NCBI GenBank assembly: GCA_964035575.1
Contig: OZ037925.1
Location: 682,001-746,000, forward strand
DNA: 64,000 bases
DNA from: Rhynchopus sp. YZ270_cl-10
Taxonomy: Eukaryota > Euglenozoa > Diplonemea > Diplonemida > Diplonemidae
Direction of reading: 5' to 3'
The notes beneath the pieces are model-generated. The model was not told where the DNA came from. It searched no databases and worked only from the letters and a program-made list of their open reading frames with translations. The first letter of the stretch is position 1, and each line of letters starts with the position of its first letter. A program made the translations under genes and the position numbers. This document shows positions 10,488 through 20,099 of this stretch, one piece after another.

Positions 10488-11318
10488 ATGAGATCTGCGA
10501 GGAGGGCATATTCTGCTGCATTTGCCTCAGATGGTGCGGTGTTGCTTCGAGGCGTTGCGGCGGAGCTGAACTTCCCTCTCTTAGAGGCTCATGTGTTGGA
10601 TAGATTTGAGTCTTCCATAGCTCAGGTCAAAACACAGCAGAACCGACCCCTCGAAGTAGGCACCAATGAAGGCTGGCGGGAAATTGTACAGCGTGCGAGG
10701 GGACGTTATGACCTAACTGCATTGGATTCTGATATTCTCTCCCCTGCCTGCATTCTCGCCACCTCCCTTGCAAATTCTGTTACGAGGGATGATGTTAAAA
10801 ATGACAACTCTACAATGGTCCACATCGGTGGCGGCGCGCTTCTCGCTACCCCAGGTTGCGAGCCACATCCATGGCATATTGATGGACCACACCTTTTCCC
10901 TGATGGAGATGCAGCCTCAGTACACCTTCCTGTGCATGCATTGAATGTGTTCATTCCATTGACTGCAGTGGGAGAGGGGAACAGTCCAACAAGGGTGTTG
11001 TTAGGATCTCATAGGAAGACTAACGTGGAAGGGGGTGTGGCGTTGAAAAGGGTGGTGGATGAAGCAGTGCAGAGGGGTAGAGAAGGGGAAATGAGCACTG
11101 CAGGCAGCGTGCCGGGTGATGTGCTTTTGTTTGATTATCGGGTTCTGCATTGCGCGGATGGGCATGTTGGTTGTGGTGGTGGTGGTGGTGACAATAGTGA
11201 GGGAGAAGCAAGCAGTGTCCGCGCGGTTCTCTACTTCACCTTTGCGCGGTCGTGGTTTAAAGATGCGTATAACTTCCCTGAGAGGTCGCTTGCCTCCCTG
11301 CCTCCGTTGTTGGTGTGA
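10488..11318 (+). CDS. Phytanoyl-CoA dioxygenase (PhyH)-like 2OG-Fe(II) oxygenase
   Basis: Predicted non-haem iron, 2-oxoglutarate-dependent oxygenase of the PhyH superfamily, 276 residues, a usual size for the fold. The iron triad is visible: His130-x-Asp132 in HPWHIDGPH and a distal His221 in VLHCADGH. A downstream Arg lies in the VRAVLYFTFAR strand, where the family binds 2-oxoglutarate. A Gly-rich loop (about 229-234) interrupts the distal part. The substrate cannot be deduced. The ATG is only 62 nt after the REV1 stop, and the gap holds a family A hairpin, so both may be processed from one precursor. No peroxisomal tripeptide is seen (C-terminus LLV). Confidence 0.85.
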   Translation: MRSARRAYSAAFASDGAVLLRGVAAELNFPLLEAHVLDRFESSIAQVKTQQNRPLEVGTNEGWREIVQRARGRYDLTALDSDILSPACILATSLANSVTRDDVKNDNSTMVHIGGGALLATPGCEPHPWHIDGPHLFPDGDAASVHLPVHALNVFIPLTAVGEGNSPTRVLLGSHRKTNVEGGVALKRVVDEAVQRGREGEMSTAGSVPGDVLLFDYRVLHCADGHVGCGGGGGDNSEGEASSVRAVLYFTFARSWFKDAYNFPERSLASLPPLLV

Positions 11319-11467
11319 AGGTGGGTGGGGGAGGGAGGAGGGGTGGAGAGAGAGAGAGAGTATTCCCATGAGAAAAAAGAATATTGCGCTCTGGGAAGAC
11401 TTTGGAGGTGGCAGAGCTTCAACGATTTGATGTAGATTGTGTGTTACCTTTCTCGTTTTTTTTTTCC

Positions 11468-11612
11468 AGATGTAAAACCACGAAATGGATTGTAGGACTT
11501 CATGGTTGGGGGGGGTCCACCCCACAGTGCACAGCCGGTCATACCAAGGTACCAAAAGGTACACCAAAAGGTACACTGTCCACGAGAGTGTTGTACTTCA
11601 AAGTCAATTTTT
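11468..11612 (+). repeat. Family F repeat
   Basis: Full copy: GATGTAAAACCACGAAATGG, then a G-run/C-run stem (GGGGGGGTCCACCCC), CGGTCATACCAAGGTACC, CACGAGAG, and a tail near TACTTCAAAGTCAATTTTTT. It lies in the spacer after the PhyH-like gene. Confidence 0.85.
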
Positions 11613-11769
11613 TTCTTCTCAGCATCCTTTTAAAAAAGCCTTTATAGGTACCATAGTTTCACACAGCAGGATGGGCTTCTTTTAAAAGCTTTCTTTGTCA
11701 AAGACAGCAAATCGCAAAATTACGCCCCCTTTCCCCTTTTCCCCCCTACGTCACACAGGCCTAATTACT

Positions 11770-11941
11770 TTGTGTTTCGCAATGATCCTTTCATTCATCT
11801 GACTGATGAGTGGAAGCGGGGAGTAGCACACACATATCAGATGTAAATAACGAAATGGATGACTGCATGGTTGGTTCAAGCCGGTCATTATACCAACGGT
11901 ACACCGTTCACGGGCTGTTGTATTTCAAGTCAATTTTTTCC
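11770..11941 (+). repeat. Upstream block shared with the carrier gene (contains family F)
   Basis: The block starting GTGTTTCGCAATGATCCTTT, continuing through GAGTGGAAGCGGGGAGTAG and into a family F copy, is repeated at 49345-49520. Here it ends about 90 nt before the kelch ATG. It is followed by a C/T-rich tract and CTTCAAG at about 11990, a plausible acceptor. Confidence 0.85.
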
Positions 11942-12030
11942 CCCCCTCTTTCACATTTCATTCCCCCAATTTTTTTTCTCCCATCTTCAAGCTACTCTCC
12001 CCTCTGTCTCCATCACCCCCTATCACCACC

Positions 12031-13074
12031 ATGAGCGACGACGTCTGGCGATGTGTGACCAACGTCGAGGCCGGCAACTCCCCCCCTGCGGTATCTGAAG
12101 CAGCCGGCGCTGTTGTGGACACGGGGGTCAAGAAGATTGCTGTATTGCACGGCGGCTGGCAAGGTGACGTCGCTGACTGCAGCAACGAGCTGTGGGGGTA
12201 CGATCTGGCAACCAAGACGTGGGACGCCATTGAGGTGGACCCCACCTTACCAGCACCTACCCCACGCTCCGCACACTGTATCGCCTCTTGTAGTACCGAC
12301 GACCCCTATACAAACTCTCTCCTCCTCTTTGGGGGTGAAGACAGCAAACACACCCTCCTTTCCGACACCTGGATTCTTTCTGTTTCTCCAGAAGGGGTAT
12401 GGCAGTGGAGTCTTCAGGAAGGGGGTGGACCGTCTGCGAGGAGGGGAGCAGCGATGGTTTCTACTCCAGGACAGTGCATTCTGTTTGGAGGAATGGACGG
12501 AAAGGAGCGGCTAAATGATTTGTTTTGTTTCTCCGTTGAGAGCGGGGTGTGGCAAAGTGTTGTTGCGGCTGGATGCATACCGTCTGCCCGAGATGCACAC
12601 AGCATGGCTTTCTCTAAAGAGCTAGGCATCTCTTTGATGTGTGGATTTGATGTGGCCGACTGCGCTTCTCACCATACCCTGCAGATTACGGAGTCCGAAG
12701 AGAAGAAGCCCAGCTTCGAATGGGTAGAGGAAGTGCTCTCAGCAACCGCACCTCCCGCCCGCAGTGGGGGGTCGCTGTTTTATGCGCCAGAAGGTCTCGT
12801 CGTTTTCCTGGGGAGCCACAGAGGGGTGTGCACCCAAGAACTGGCCGAAGTTGCTGAGTTAGGTCCACCTCAAGAGAAAGGTGCTCCAGCTGAATGGTTT
12901 ACACGCCCCTGGACCGGTGAGTCGGTGGTGCAGCCCCGGTCTGGGCACTGTACCTTTGCGTTCGAGTCTAGGGCAGTGGTGTTTGGTGGATGTTCTGGTG
13001 CGGAATACTTAAGGTCTACCGTAGAGTTCGAGTTTGGCCGCCCAGCAGAAGGTGGTGCAGGGAAGAAAAAGTAG
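12031..13074 (+). CDS. Kelch-repeat beta-propeller protein
   Basis: A 347-residue protein built almost wholly of kelch repeats. Double-glycine blades are visible at HGGW (about 39), LFGGED (about 99), LFGGMDG, a degraded LMCGFDV and VFGGCSG near the C-terminus, each with a downstream conserved Tyr/Trp. No BTB, F-box or signal peptide is present, so it is probably a cytosolic or nuclear scaffold with unknown partner. The ATG follows TCACCACC. No intron is evident. The upstream region is a block shared with the carrier gene at 49.6 kb. Family assignment is firm; specific function is not. Confidence 0.9.
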   Translation: MSDDVWRCVTNVEAGNSPPAVSEAAGAVVDTGVKKIAVLHGGWQGDVADCSNELWGYDLATKTWDAIEVDPTLPAPTPRSAHCIASCSTDDPYTNSLLLFGGEDSKHTLLSDTWILSVSPEGVWQWSLQEGGGPSARRGAAMVSTPGQCILFGGMDGKERLNDLFCFSVESGVWQSVVAAGCIPSARDAHSMAFSKELGISLMCGFDVADCASHHTLQITESEEKKPSFEWVEEVLSATAPPARSGGSLFYAPEGLVVFLGSHRGVCTQELAEVAELGPPQEKGAPAEWFTRPWTGESVVQPRSGHCTFAFESRAVVFGGCSGAEYLRSTVEFEFGRPAEGGAGKKK

Positions 13075-13095
13075 TATTTTCCACCAAATATTGTT

Positions 13096-13145
13096 GTATG
13101 CGAGAGAGAGAGAGAGAGGTACATTCAGCAATTTTTTTTTTTCCC
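13096..13145 (+). repeat. Possible family B hairpin in the kelch 3' region
   Basis: TGTATGCGAGAG(AG)nGGTACATTCA can pair GTATG with TACAT around a purine loop and is followed by a T run, matching family B organisation. The (AG)n expansion makes it less certain. Confidence 0.5.
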
Positions 13146-13584
13146 CAACAATTTTTTCTCTCCATTTTTTCCCGTCTTCCCTCCTCTCATGGAGCTACAC
13201 TTACACATACCGTAAAAAAAAGTGGTTTTTTTCTCTTTTTTTCCCCCTTTCTCTTTTCTTTCCAAATGCCTGTGTCGGTTATCCGATGGGGGGGTGTTTG
13301 CACTTTTTGTTTTGATATTTTCTCTTCTAAATATTTTACCCAGTACTAAATAATAACGCTCTCCCCCCTCTCCCCCCCTCTCCTCTCTCTCTCTCTCTCT
13401 CTCCCCTCTTTAGTTACCACCTCGCAACCCCCCATCTCATATGATAGTTCCTCCTTTGCACCACTTTCCAGAAGTTATGCCTCTTGGCTTTTAACGACTA
13501 ACCCAAAATATCCCCCCCTCCTCCTCCTCCTCCTTCCCTCCCCCCACCTTTTTTGTAAATCCAAAAACAGAAATTAAAAAAAAA

Positions 13585-14562
13585 ATGCCGAAAAAGGTGA
13601 AATACCAACTGCCTGCACGGTCTTTGACTCATGCCTGCGCAACAGGGGATTTAGAGTTAGTGAAAAACCTTGTTCGTGAACAGGGTCCGAACAAACCTGA
13701 TGCCGAAGGAGCCAGCGCGCTGCACACTGCGGCCTCGTATGGGAAGGAGGAGGTGGTGGGGTATCTGATACGGGAGCACCATGCGGATGTGGACATTCGG
13801 TCTTTGCATGGGCATACGCCGTTGATGTGCGCAACACGGAACGGAAAATGCGCTATTGTGAAGATGCTTCTTGAGGCAGGCGCAGACCCGACCCTCTTCA
13901 ACAACGAACTGCAGACCGCTGAGGACTATGCCATCGCCATGACACACCACCCCATCGTTTGCCACCTCCGCTCCGGTGTCGCAGGGTCACGCTGCTCCGC
14001 GGAGGAGGCGGTCAGCAAAGGAAACCTCCACCGTCTCAAAACCCTGGCCCACCTTGACAACTGGAAGCCCACTGCGGCCGCCTTCCACACAGCGTTAACC
14101 CTTCGTGTTTCTGGAGGGATAACCAAAAAGGAGATTCCCCTCTATTCTGACCGACACACCGCAGTAGTGAAGTGGATGCTCTCATTGGATTCAACATTAG
14201 TCAATCAAGTGGCAGAAGGGAGGACACATCCGATTATTGTGGCGGTGGAAGGGGATGATGTAGAACTGTTGCGGGTGTTGATTGAGAATGGGGTGGATGT
14301 TGTGTCGCCTATTCAGAGAGATGAAGACTCGAAACCGGCGGTGCCAGCGTTGTTGGCGCAACAGCTTGGACGGCCTAATCTGGCAGCGTTGATTGGTCTA
14401 AAATCTGCCGAAGCAACCTACGCAAATCTCATGAAGAAAAAGCAAGCAGGGATCGATGCAGAAGCCCGCCCCGAATGGATTACACACCTCAAAGGTGCGA
14501 AGAAAGACCGTGAGCAATACCACGCAGAGTGTGTGGAACACTGCCTAGAAGTTGGGGGGTAA
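13585..14562 (+). CDS. Ankyrin-repeat protein
   Basis: A 325-residue protein. Three good ankyrin repeats span about 11-115 (ACATGDLELVKNLV, SALHTAASYGKEEVVGYLI, GHTPLMCATRNGKCAIVKML). A weaker one lies near 215-250 (IIVAVEGDDVELLRVLIENG). The linker and the charged C-terminal tail have no recognised domain or membrane segment. It is likely a protein-binding adaptor. The start lies 14 nt after an ACAG at 13570 within an A-rich leader. No intron is seen. The sequence gives no clue to the partner. Confidence 0.9.
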   Translation: MPKKVKYQLPARSLTHACATGDLELVKNLVREQGPNKPDAEGASALHTAASYGKEEVVGYLIREHHADVDIRSLHGHTPLMCATRNGKCAIVKMLLEAGADPTLFNNELQTAEDYAIAMTHHPIVCHLRSGVAGSRCSAEEAVSKGNLHRLKTLAHLDNWKPTAAAFHTALTLRVSGGITKKEIPLYSDRHTAVVKWMLSLDSTLVNQVAEGRTHPIIVAVEGDDVELLRVLIENGVDVVSPIQRDEDSKPAVPALLAQQLGRPNLAALIGLKSAEATYANLMKKKQAGIDAEARPEWITHLKGAKKDREQYHAECVEHCLEVGG

Positions 14563-14894
14563 GGAGACATTAGGTTTTTGTTAATTTATATGTACAATTC
14601 CAAATATTTTGATGTCCAAAAAAAAAAATCCTGTCGCATTTTCATGTAATAGGAAATAGCAGATTCCTTCTAAAAAAAATTGAAGGAAAGTAGAGAGTTT
14701 GGTAGGGGAGTGGGGGTATAAAAAAAGGGGGTTGGTCGGGGTGGTTTTTTTTTAAAAAGGTATTTTTCTCTTCTTGTTCTGACCACTCAATTCATTAGAA
14801 GAATTCTTCCGAATTCTTTTGTGATGTTGGTTGAGGGCATCGCTGTACACATATCCATGAAACAAAAAACGCACAAAAAAATGTTTATCCCCTT
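14563..14894. other. Spacer after the ankyrin gene
   Basis: AT-rich, with a GGGTATAAAAAAAGGGG string near 14714 and a small palindrome GAAGAATTCTTC near 14799. No gene is seen. Confidence 0.5.
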
Positions 14895-16408
14895 TGGGGG
14901 GTCCGTAAGTTTGTGTATTAGTGTGTAAAATTTCCGGCCCTTTTGGGTGAAAAAAAAGGGTGAGGGGAGTTGGGTCCAGTCATAGGGGGTATAGCATATT
15001 TTTTGGAAAATTCTTCAAAAAAGCAAGGATTTTTGCTGAGCACAATGAAATTTTCAGAAAAATCCCAATTTTCGGCCAAATTTGGAGCAAATTAGGGCCC
15101 ACACACCCCGATTTTGGGTCAAAAACCGACTTCATTTTTGCTCAGGAGTGCCTACGATTACGTAAACCAGAGGTCCTCTGGATGCATGCATTGATAAACA
15201 CAACACTGGAAATTGCAAGGAACAGGTCTGCATGCGTGTTCTCTAGCCACTACAGTCACAGGGTATGCACAAAATGACCGTATTGTGGTTGAATTTTGAC
15301 TTGCAAATGTTTTTCACGAACATGTATTTCTGAGGTTTTTTGGATTCTTTGGGCCATTTTATGACTTCGGGTGCCTACCACGCCCGTTTTTGAGCAATAA
15401 AAATTTTTTTGTCTGGTCAAAAATCGCCTTGTACTTGTGAAAGGAATTGCTCAGGAACTGTGAAATATGCGTGTTTTTGTACACAAAAGTGCGTTTTGGG
15501 TGCTTCTGAAGGGTCAAAACACCAAAATTTTGCGTTTTTTTTTGCGTTTTTGGTCTCCCAAGGACACACTATTTTCGGTGAATTTTTTTTTCACCCTTGC
15601 GAAAAAAAACTGAAAAATCACGGCTATAAGAACGCTAAGGAAAAATCGATATTCATTTTTTGGGCAGAAAAGTGCGTTTTAGGTGCCCACCGATGGTCAA
15701 AACATCATTTTTTTTGTGTTTTTGGCATCTTTGGACACCCAAGGACCCACTATCGGGGTGATTTTTTTTGCCTGAGATTTGCCTTTGCCAAAATCAAAAA
15801 AAAAAATTGTGACGGAATTTGCTAAGGAAAAGTCGAAATTGTGGGCCCCTGTAGTAATGCATAAGGTGCATAATGCATATGGTTTACCCCCAGATCGTCA
15901 AAACACCCGATTTTTGCGTTTTTTTGCACTTTTTGGTGCCCAAAAACCCAACTCAGGGGTCGAAATTTTCCCGAAAAAAAAAATTGGGATTTTTTTTTTT
16001 TTGAGATTTTTTCAAAAATCTCAAAAAAAAAGACTTGTCTTTGGTAAAAATCACGAAATTTTGGGTTCGCGGAACCGCGTTTTAGACCCCCCTAGATGCT
16101 CAAAAGTGCCAAATTTTGCTTTTAACGGCCTCAAATCGTCGAAATTAGCCCAATATAGGGGCAAAAAAAAAAATTCGAGGGTCTAGGTATGGAGAGCGAG
16201 CACCTTAGAAGGAAGATCGTACGTAAATTTTTGTGTGTACAATTGTACACCCGGTCTGCCGGTCTTTTTCGAGGGTGGGTAGGACCGGCCCTTATAGCCG
16301 GTAATCCTTAAGAGCCGGTCTTTTTACGGACCCTAAAGACCGGCTAAAGACCGGCTATACACACTAATTACGTGTCTGGTCGTTGCCGGTCTATTTACGG
16401 ATCCCCCT
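14895..16408. mobile_element. 1.5-kb inverted-repeat element, non-autonomous DNA transposon candidate
   Basis: The left end reads GGGGGGTCCGTAAG...ATTAGTGTGTAAAATTTCCGG. The reverse complement of the right end reads GGGGGATCCGTAAA...AATTAGTGTGTATAGCCGG, so the ends are diverged inverted repeats. Several GACCGGC-type motifs cluster inside the right end (16240-16390). The interior is low-complexity with no transposase. No target duplication is clear. A short relative lies in Rpn9 intron 2 (25126-25206). Confidence 0.55.
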
Positions 16409-16589
16409 TTTGCCCCCCCCTTTAAGTTTCGCTACGCCACTTATTTCTATTACTCGAAATAACCTCCCTTTTTTTGTTAACTCTTTCAGAAGCATTGTGA
16501 AGCTCAAGGTTGGGGGATTGGATGTGGGTCAAAACATATTCCATCAAGACCTGTATTATTGTGCTCTATCAACGATGATAATGGCTTGC

Positions 16590-16625
16590 TGCATGCTGTT
16601 AAAAAGCTCGTAGTTGGATCAGGTT
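16590..16625 (+). rRNA. 18S rRNA fragment (V4-flanking universal segment)
   Basis: GTTAAAAAGCTCGTAGTTGG and adjoining bases (16598-16620) match a universally conserved eukaryotic small-subunit rRNA segment. Flanks diverge quickly, so this is a small displaced rDNA fragment, not a functional gene. A weaker similarity (ATTATTG...TCAACGA) lies just upstream at about 16555-16575. Confidence 0.7.
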
Positions 16626-17247
16626 TTGTAAGGTACCATGGTTTTTTCTGTGATGGCGTAATGTCATAGCGTTGGCTGTGGGTCAAACATCTTACATCAA
16701 GACCACTCTATCAACGATGGTAATGGCACCCCTGTGAGTAGGTTCCTTCATTGGTGCCGAAAGCGTCTACGTGACAACACAACAACTCTGTATGAAGAAT
16801 AAGGGGTGGGGTAGTGTGTCCTCCGCGCAATATGCCATAGGGGGGGAAGGGGGGCTGTGGGGGAGGGGAGGAGAGAAGAGGGTGGGTGCGGCCCTTTACG
16901 ACGTCAATGGAGAGGAAGAGAGGCAGAGAGACAGAGGGAGCGGGGAAAGCGGAGCCCTTGTGTGTGTGCAGGAAAACGTTCGCAGCGAATGTTGCAGTGT
17001 GTTTTTTCGTGCTCACTGAAGTGGTGCCTACGTTGAGGGGTGGGAGGGGGGTGGAAGGTGTAAAGGTGTTTGCCGCCTATTTTTTTTTTGTGGGTTTATG
17101 ATAACTTTTGATGGCGCTACCTTCTTACAACGCAGCTTTGAAGGTGCAGGATGGGTGACATATCAAATGTAAAGGGTTGCGCTGGGGGTGGTGTTCAGAG
17201 GAAGATGTGTTCCTGATGGGGTGATGCGATTAACAGTGTGAGGTTGG

Positions 17248-18117
17248 GTGCAGAAGGAGGACAGAGAGGAGGAGAAGGAGAGAGGGAGAGGGGAGCCTAG
17301 ATGGAGGTTGCTTGAGCAGTTGGCAGGACAGAGAGGAGGAGAAGGGGAGAGGGGGGAGCCTAGATGGAGGTTGCTTGAGCAGTTGGCAGGACAGAGAGGA
17401 GGAGAAGGGGAGAGGGGGGAGCCTAGATGGAGGTTGCTTGAGCAGTTGGCAGGACAGAGAGGAGGAGAAGGAGAGAGGGGGGAGCCTAGATGGAGGTTGC
17501 TTGAGCAGTTGGCAGGACAGAGAGAAGGAGAGAGGGAGAGGGGAGCCTAGATGGAGGTTGCTTGAGCAGTTGGCAGGACAGAGAGGAGGAGAAGGGGAGA
17601 GGGGGGAGCCTAGATGGAGGTTGCTTGAGCAGTTGGCAGGACAGAGAGGAGGAGAAGGAGAGAGGGGGGAGCCTAGATGGAGGTTGCTTGAGCAGTTGGC
17701 AGGACAGAGAGGAGGAGAAGGGGAGAGGGGGGAGCCTAGATGGAGGTTGCTTGAGCAGTTGGCAGGACAGAGAGGAGGAGAAGGGGAGAGGGGGGAGCCT
17801 AGATGGAGGTTGCTTGAGCAGTTGGCAGGACAGAGAGGAGGAGAAGGGGAGAGGGGGGAGCCTAGATGGAGGTTGCTTGAGCAGTTGGCAGGACAGAGAG
17901 GAGGAGAAGGAGAGAGGGGGGAGCCTAGATGGAGGTTGCTTGAGCAGTTGGCAGGACAGAGAGAAGGAGAGAGGGAGAGGGGAGCCTAGATGGAGGTTGC
18001 TTGAGCAGTTGGCAGGACAGAGAGGAGGAGAAGGGGAGAGGGGGGAGCCTAGATGGAGGTTGCTTGAGCAGTTGGCAGGACAGAGAGGAGGAGAAGGAGA
18101 GAGGGGGGAGCCTAGAT
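17248..18117 (+). repeat. 63-bp minisatellite, about 14 units
   Basis: The unit starts near CAGAGAGGAGGAGAAGG and includes CCTAGATGGAGGTTGCTTGA. The 63-bp length is a multiple of three, so frames stay open through the array and produce spurious 21-residue repeat proteins. Variants (GGGGAGAGG versus GGAGAGAGG, plus a short GAGAAGGAG form) recur in order, suggesting duplication of multi-unit blocks. Confidence 0.95.
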
Positions 18118-18389
18118 AGGTTAGTTGGCAGGACAGGGTTGTTGTGTTGGTGTCGTTCGCCTAGCATGGAGAGGAGGGGGTGAGCGGGTAGAGGGAGGGG
18201 TTGTGTTGGAGGGAGTGTCGATGGGGATGAAGGCAGCACCACGCTGTTACCGTACGGCCCTATACACATCCGCGATTCGCACACAGTGTGATTGGCGTGA
18301 GGTGGATAGTGGCATACGGCGTCTGTTTGCGTGGGTTTACCCCCCTCTTTTTTTTTCTTGGAATTTGCAGAAAGCGGGAAGACAGAAAG

Positions 18390-18712
18390 GGGGAGCAGCA
18401 GCGTAGCTTGGGGGAGAACGGACCGCACTCATGATGTGTGTTTTCATTGTCGAAGGGGGGGGGAGGGTGGGTTTCAGCAGAGGATTGTTGCCATTTCTGT
18501 GTGCATAGTGTGATCTCCCCTGACGGCTGATTTGCTGTGTGGAGGCGATTATGATCAAGGTGGCGCACTGTAGGTTCATCTTTATCCCCTCCGCGGAAGG
18601 GGGAGAACAGCGTGCCTTGGGGGAGAACGGACACTCATGATGTGTTTTCATTGTCGAAGGGGGGGAGGGTGGGTTTCAGCAGAGGATTGTAGCCTTTTCT
18701 GTGTGCATAATG
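18390..18712 (+). repeat. About 115-bp direct duplication
   Basis: Two diverged copies (about 18395-18512 and 18605-18712) share CTTGGGGGAGAACGGAC, CATGATGTGTGTTTTCATTG, and GGGTGGGTTTCAGCAGAGGA. No coding function is seen. Confidence 0.8.
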
Positions 18713-18729
18713 TTGCTCTTCTGCATCCT

Positions 18730-18792
18730 TTATGGGTCATGCCAAAGCTACACTGTTCACGAGAGGGCTTTGTATTTCAAGTCAATTTGTTA
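18730..18792 (+). repeat. Partial family F repeat
   Basis: 3' half only: TACACTGTTCACGAGAGGGC followed by TTTGTATTTCAAGTCAATTT. Confidence 0.8.
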
Positions 18793-19387
18793 GAACAACC
18801 TTGTCTGTGTTTATCATACCAGGCTTACGTTGTGCTAGCACGTAGGAGACAGGGAAGGGGCAAAGAGGAGAAGGAAGGAGAAGGGGAGAGAGAGGGAGAG
18901 AGACAACGCTTCTGGAGGGGATAACAGCTTTCGGTGGATTTTGAGGGGATGGGGGGTGGAGGAGGGTGGAGTGTATCAACAGGAAAGGGGAAAACCGAAG
19001 CCAGCCCACTGAGACAGCGTTTTGGCTATAGCTTGCAGTGAGAAGTAGGGGGGCCGTCTAGGTAGCCGTTGTACCAGATTGGTGCTCTGTGTGCAGCAAA
19101 GGGCGGGGATGGGGGTATGGGTCAAAGTTTTTTGGGATGGCTGCCTGAATACCTTTCAATGAGCTGGGTTGGGGGTGCTGCATCCTTTAAGAAACGCTAT
19201 GAAGTGAGATTTGGGCTGATAAAACGGGATAATTCGGTCATTTTACGTTGCAAATGTGCGCTCAAATGTCCTCATCTCAACGGCCACCGCGATGTGACAA
19301 TGAGGAATTGGTTTGTGCGATTTTCAGTTTTTTTTTTTTCCCTTTTTTTTTTTTCCGTTTTTTCGGGAGAAACCAATACCCGCCGTC

Positions 19388-19432
19388 CAATGTGTGATGT
19401 GAGGGTTTGCACATTTTTTCAACTTCTCTTTT
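19388..19432 (+). repeat. Family C hairpin (diverged)
   Basis: Contains TGTGTGATGTGAGGGTTTGC followed by the family tail TTCAACTTCTCTTTTTTG. Confidence 0.6.
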
Positions 19433-19435
19433 TTG

Positions 19436-19500
19436 TGCTTTTATCTGGGGCTGGTGTCGTATGTGGGTCGGTTGGATCAATAACCACCATTTTCCATGCG
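19436..19500 (+). repeat. Family H repeat (diverged)
   Basis: TGTGCTTTTATCTGGGGCTG, then TCGTATGTGGGTCGGTTGG; a diverged relative of the copies at 26569, 28313 and 37626. Confidence 0.6.
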
Positions 19501-20099
19501 ATGTGGGGTGGGGTGATGGATTGGGGATAAGGCTGTGTGGCTGACCTGTGTTGTCGCAACTGTGACCTGCCCGCTGTTCGTTGTTCATATGGGGAGTGGA
19601 AGGGAGGCTGTTTGCAAGACGTCGTGAATGTGTAGAGGAGAGGGGAGAGGAGGAGGAGGAGTGAGCGGGTCAAAGGTGCTGTGTGTCAGGAGAGGAGGGG
19701 AGGGTAGTGCGTTTGGCAATTTCCTGTGCATGGGTTGGGGAGAAGGGGAGTGTAGGGGTGGTCTCTGTAGATGGGGGGTGAGAGAGAGGGTGGCCGTTCG
19801 TGTCACACAGAGTGATGTGTGTTCTGAATGTGTCGTGAGAGGGGTTGTGAGCGAATTGGGTGAGTCGTAGCACATTTTGCGTAGGGTTCATCAGAAATGT
19901 GTGGAGGGGGGAAAGGGGGTGCAGCGAAGCCGTTTTTTTCTGTAACGCTCAACAAAAAACCATACAATAATCATGTAAGAATATGGTTCAAAATAGGGGG
20001 AAAACGGGCAGGTTTGGGGTATCTGGGGGTATTGGGTCACATTTTCAGCCGCTTTGGTACCTTTTCATCGCTTTTTTTTGACACTTTTTTGTCACGTTT

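Larger units (their letters stand above)
11319..12030. other. Spacer with two family F repeats
   Basis: Purine- and pyrimidine-rich spacer before the kelch gene, including two family F copies (11468-11612 and 11838-11941). The second belongs to a longer block shared with the carrier gene upstream region. Confidence 0.6.
18800..19900. other. Purine/pyrimidine-skewed spacer
   Basis: No gene. It contains G/A-rich low-complexity tracts, a family C-like copy (19388-19432) and a family H-like copy (19436-19500). Confidence 0.5.

Noticed and set aside
14700-14745. TATA-box promoter at GGGTATAAAAAAAGGGG
   Set aside because: No gene follows within several kilobases on +, and A runs are common in this spacer.
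17248-18183. Long repeat proteins across the 63-bp minisatellite
   Set aside because: Frames are open only because the unit length is a multiple of three; there is no start context, domain or codon-level constraint.
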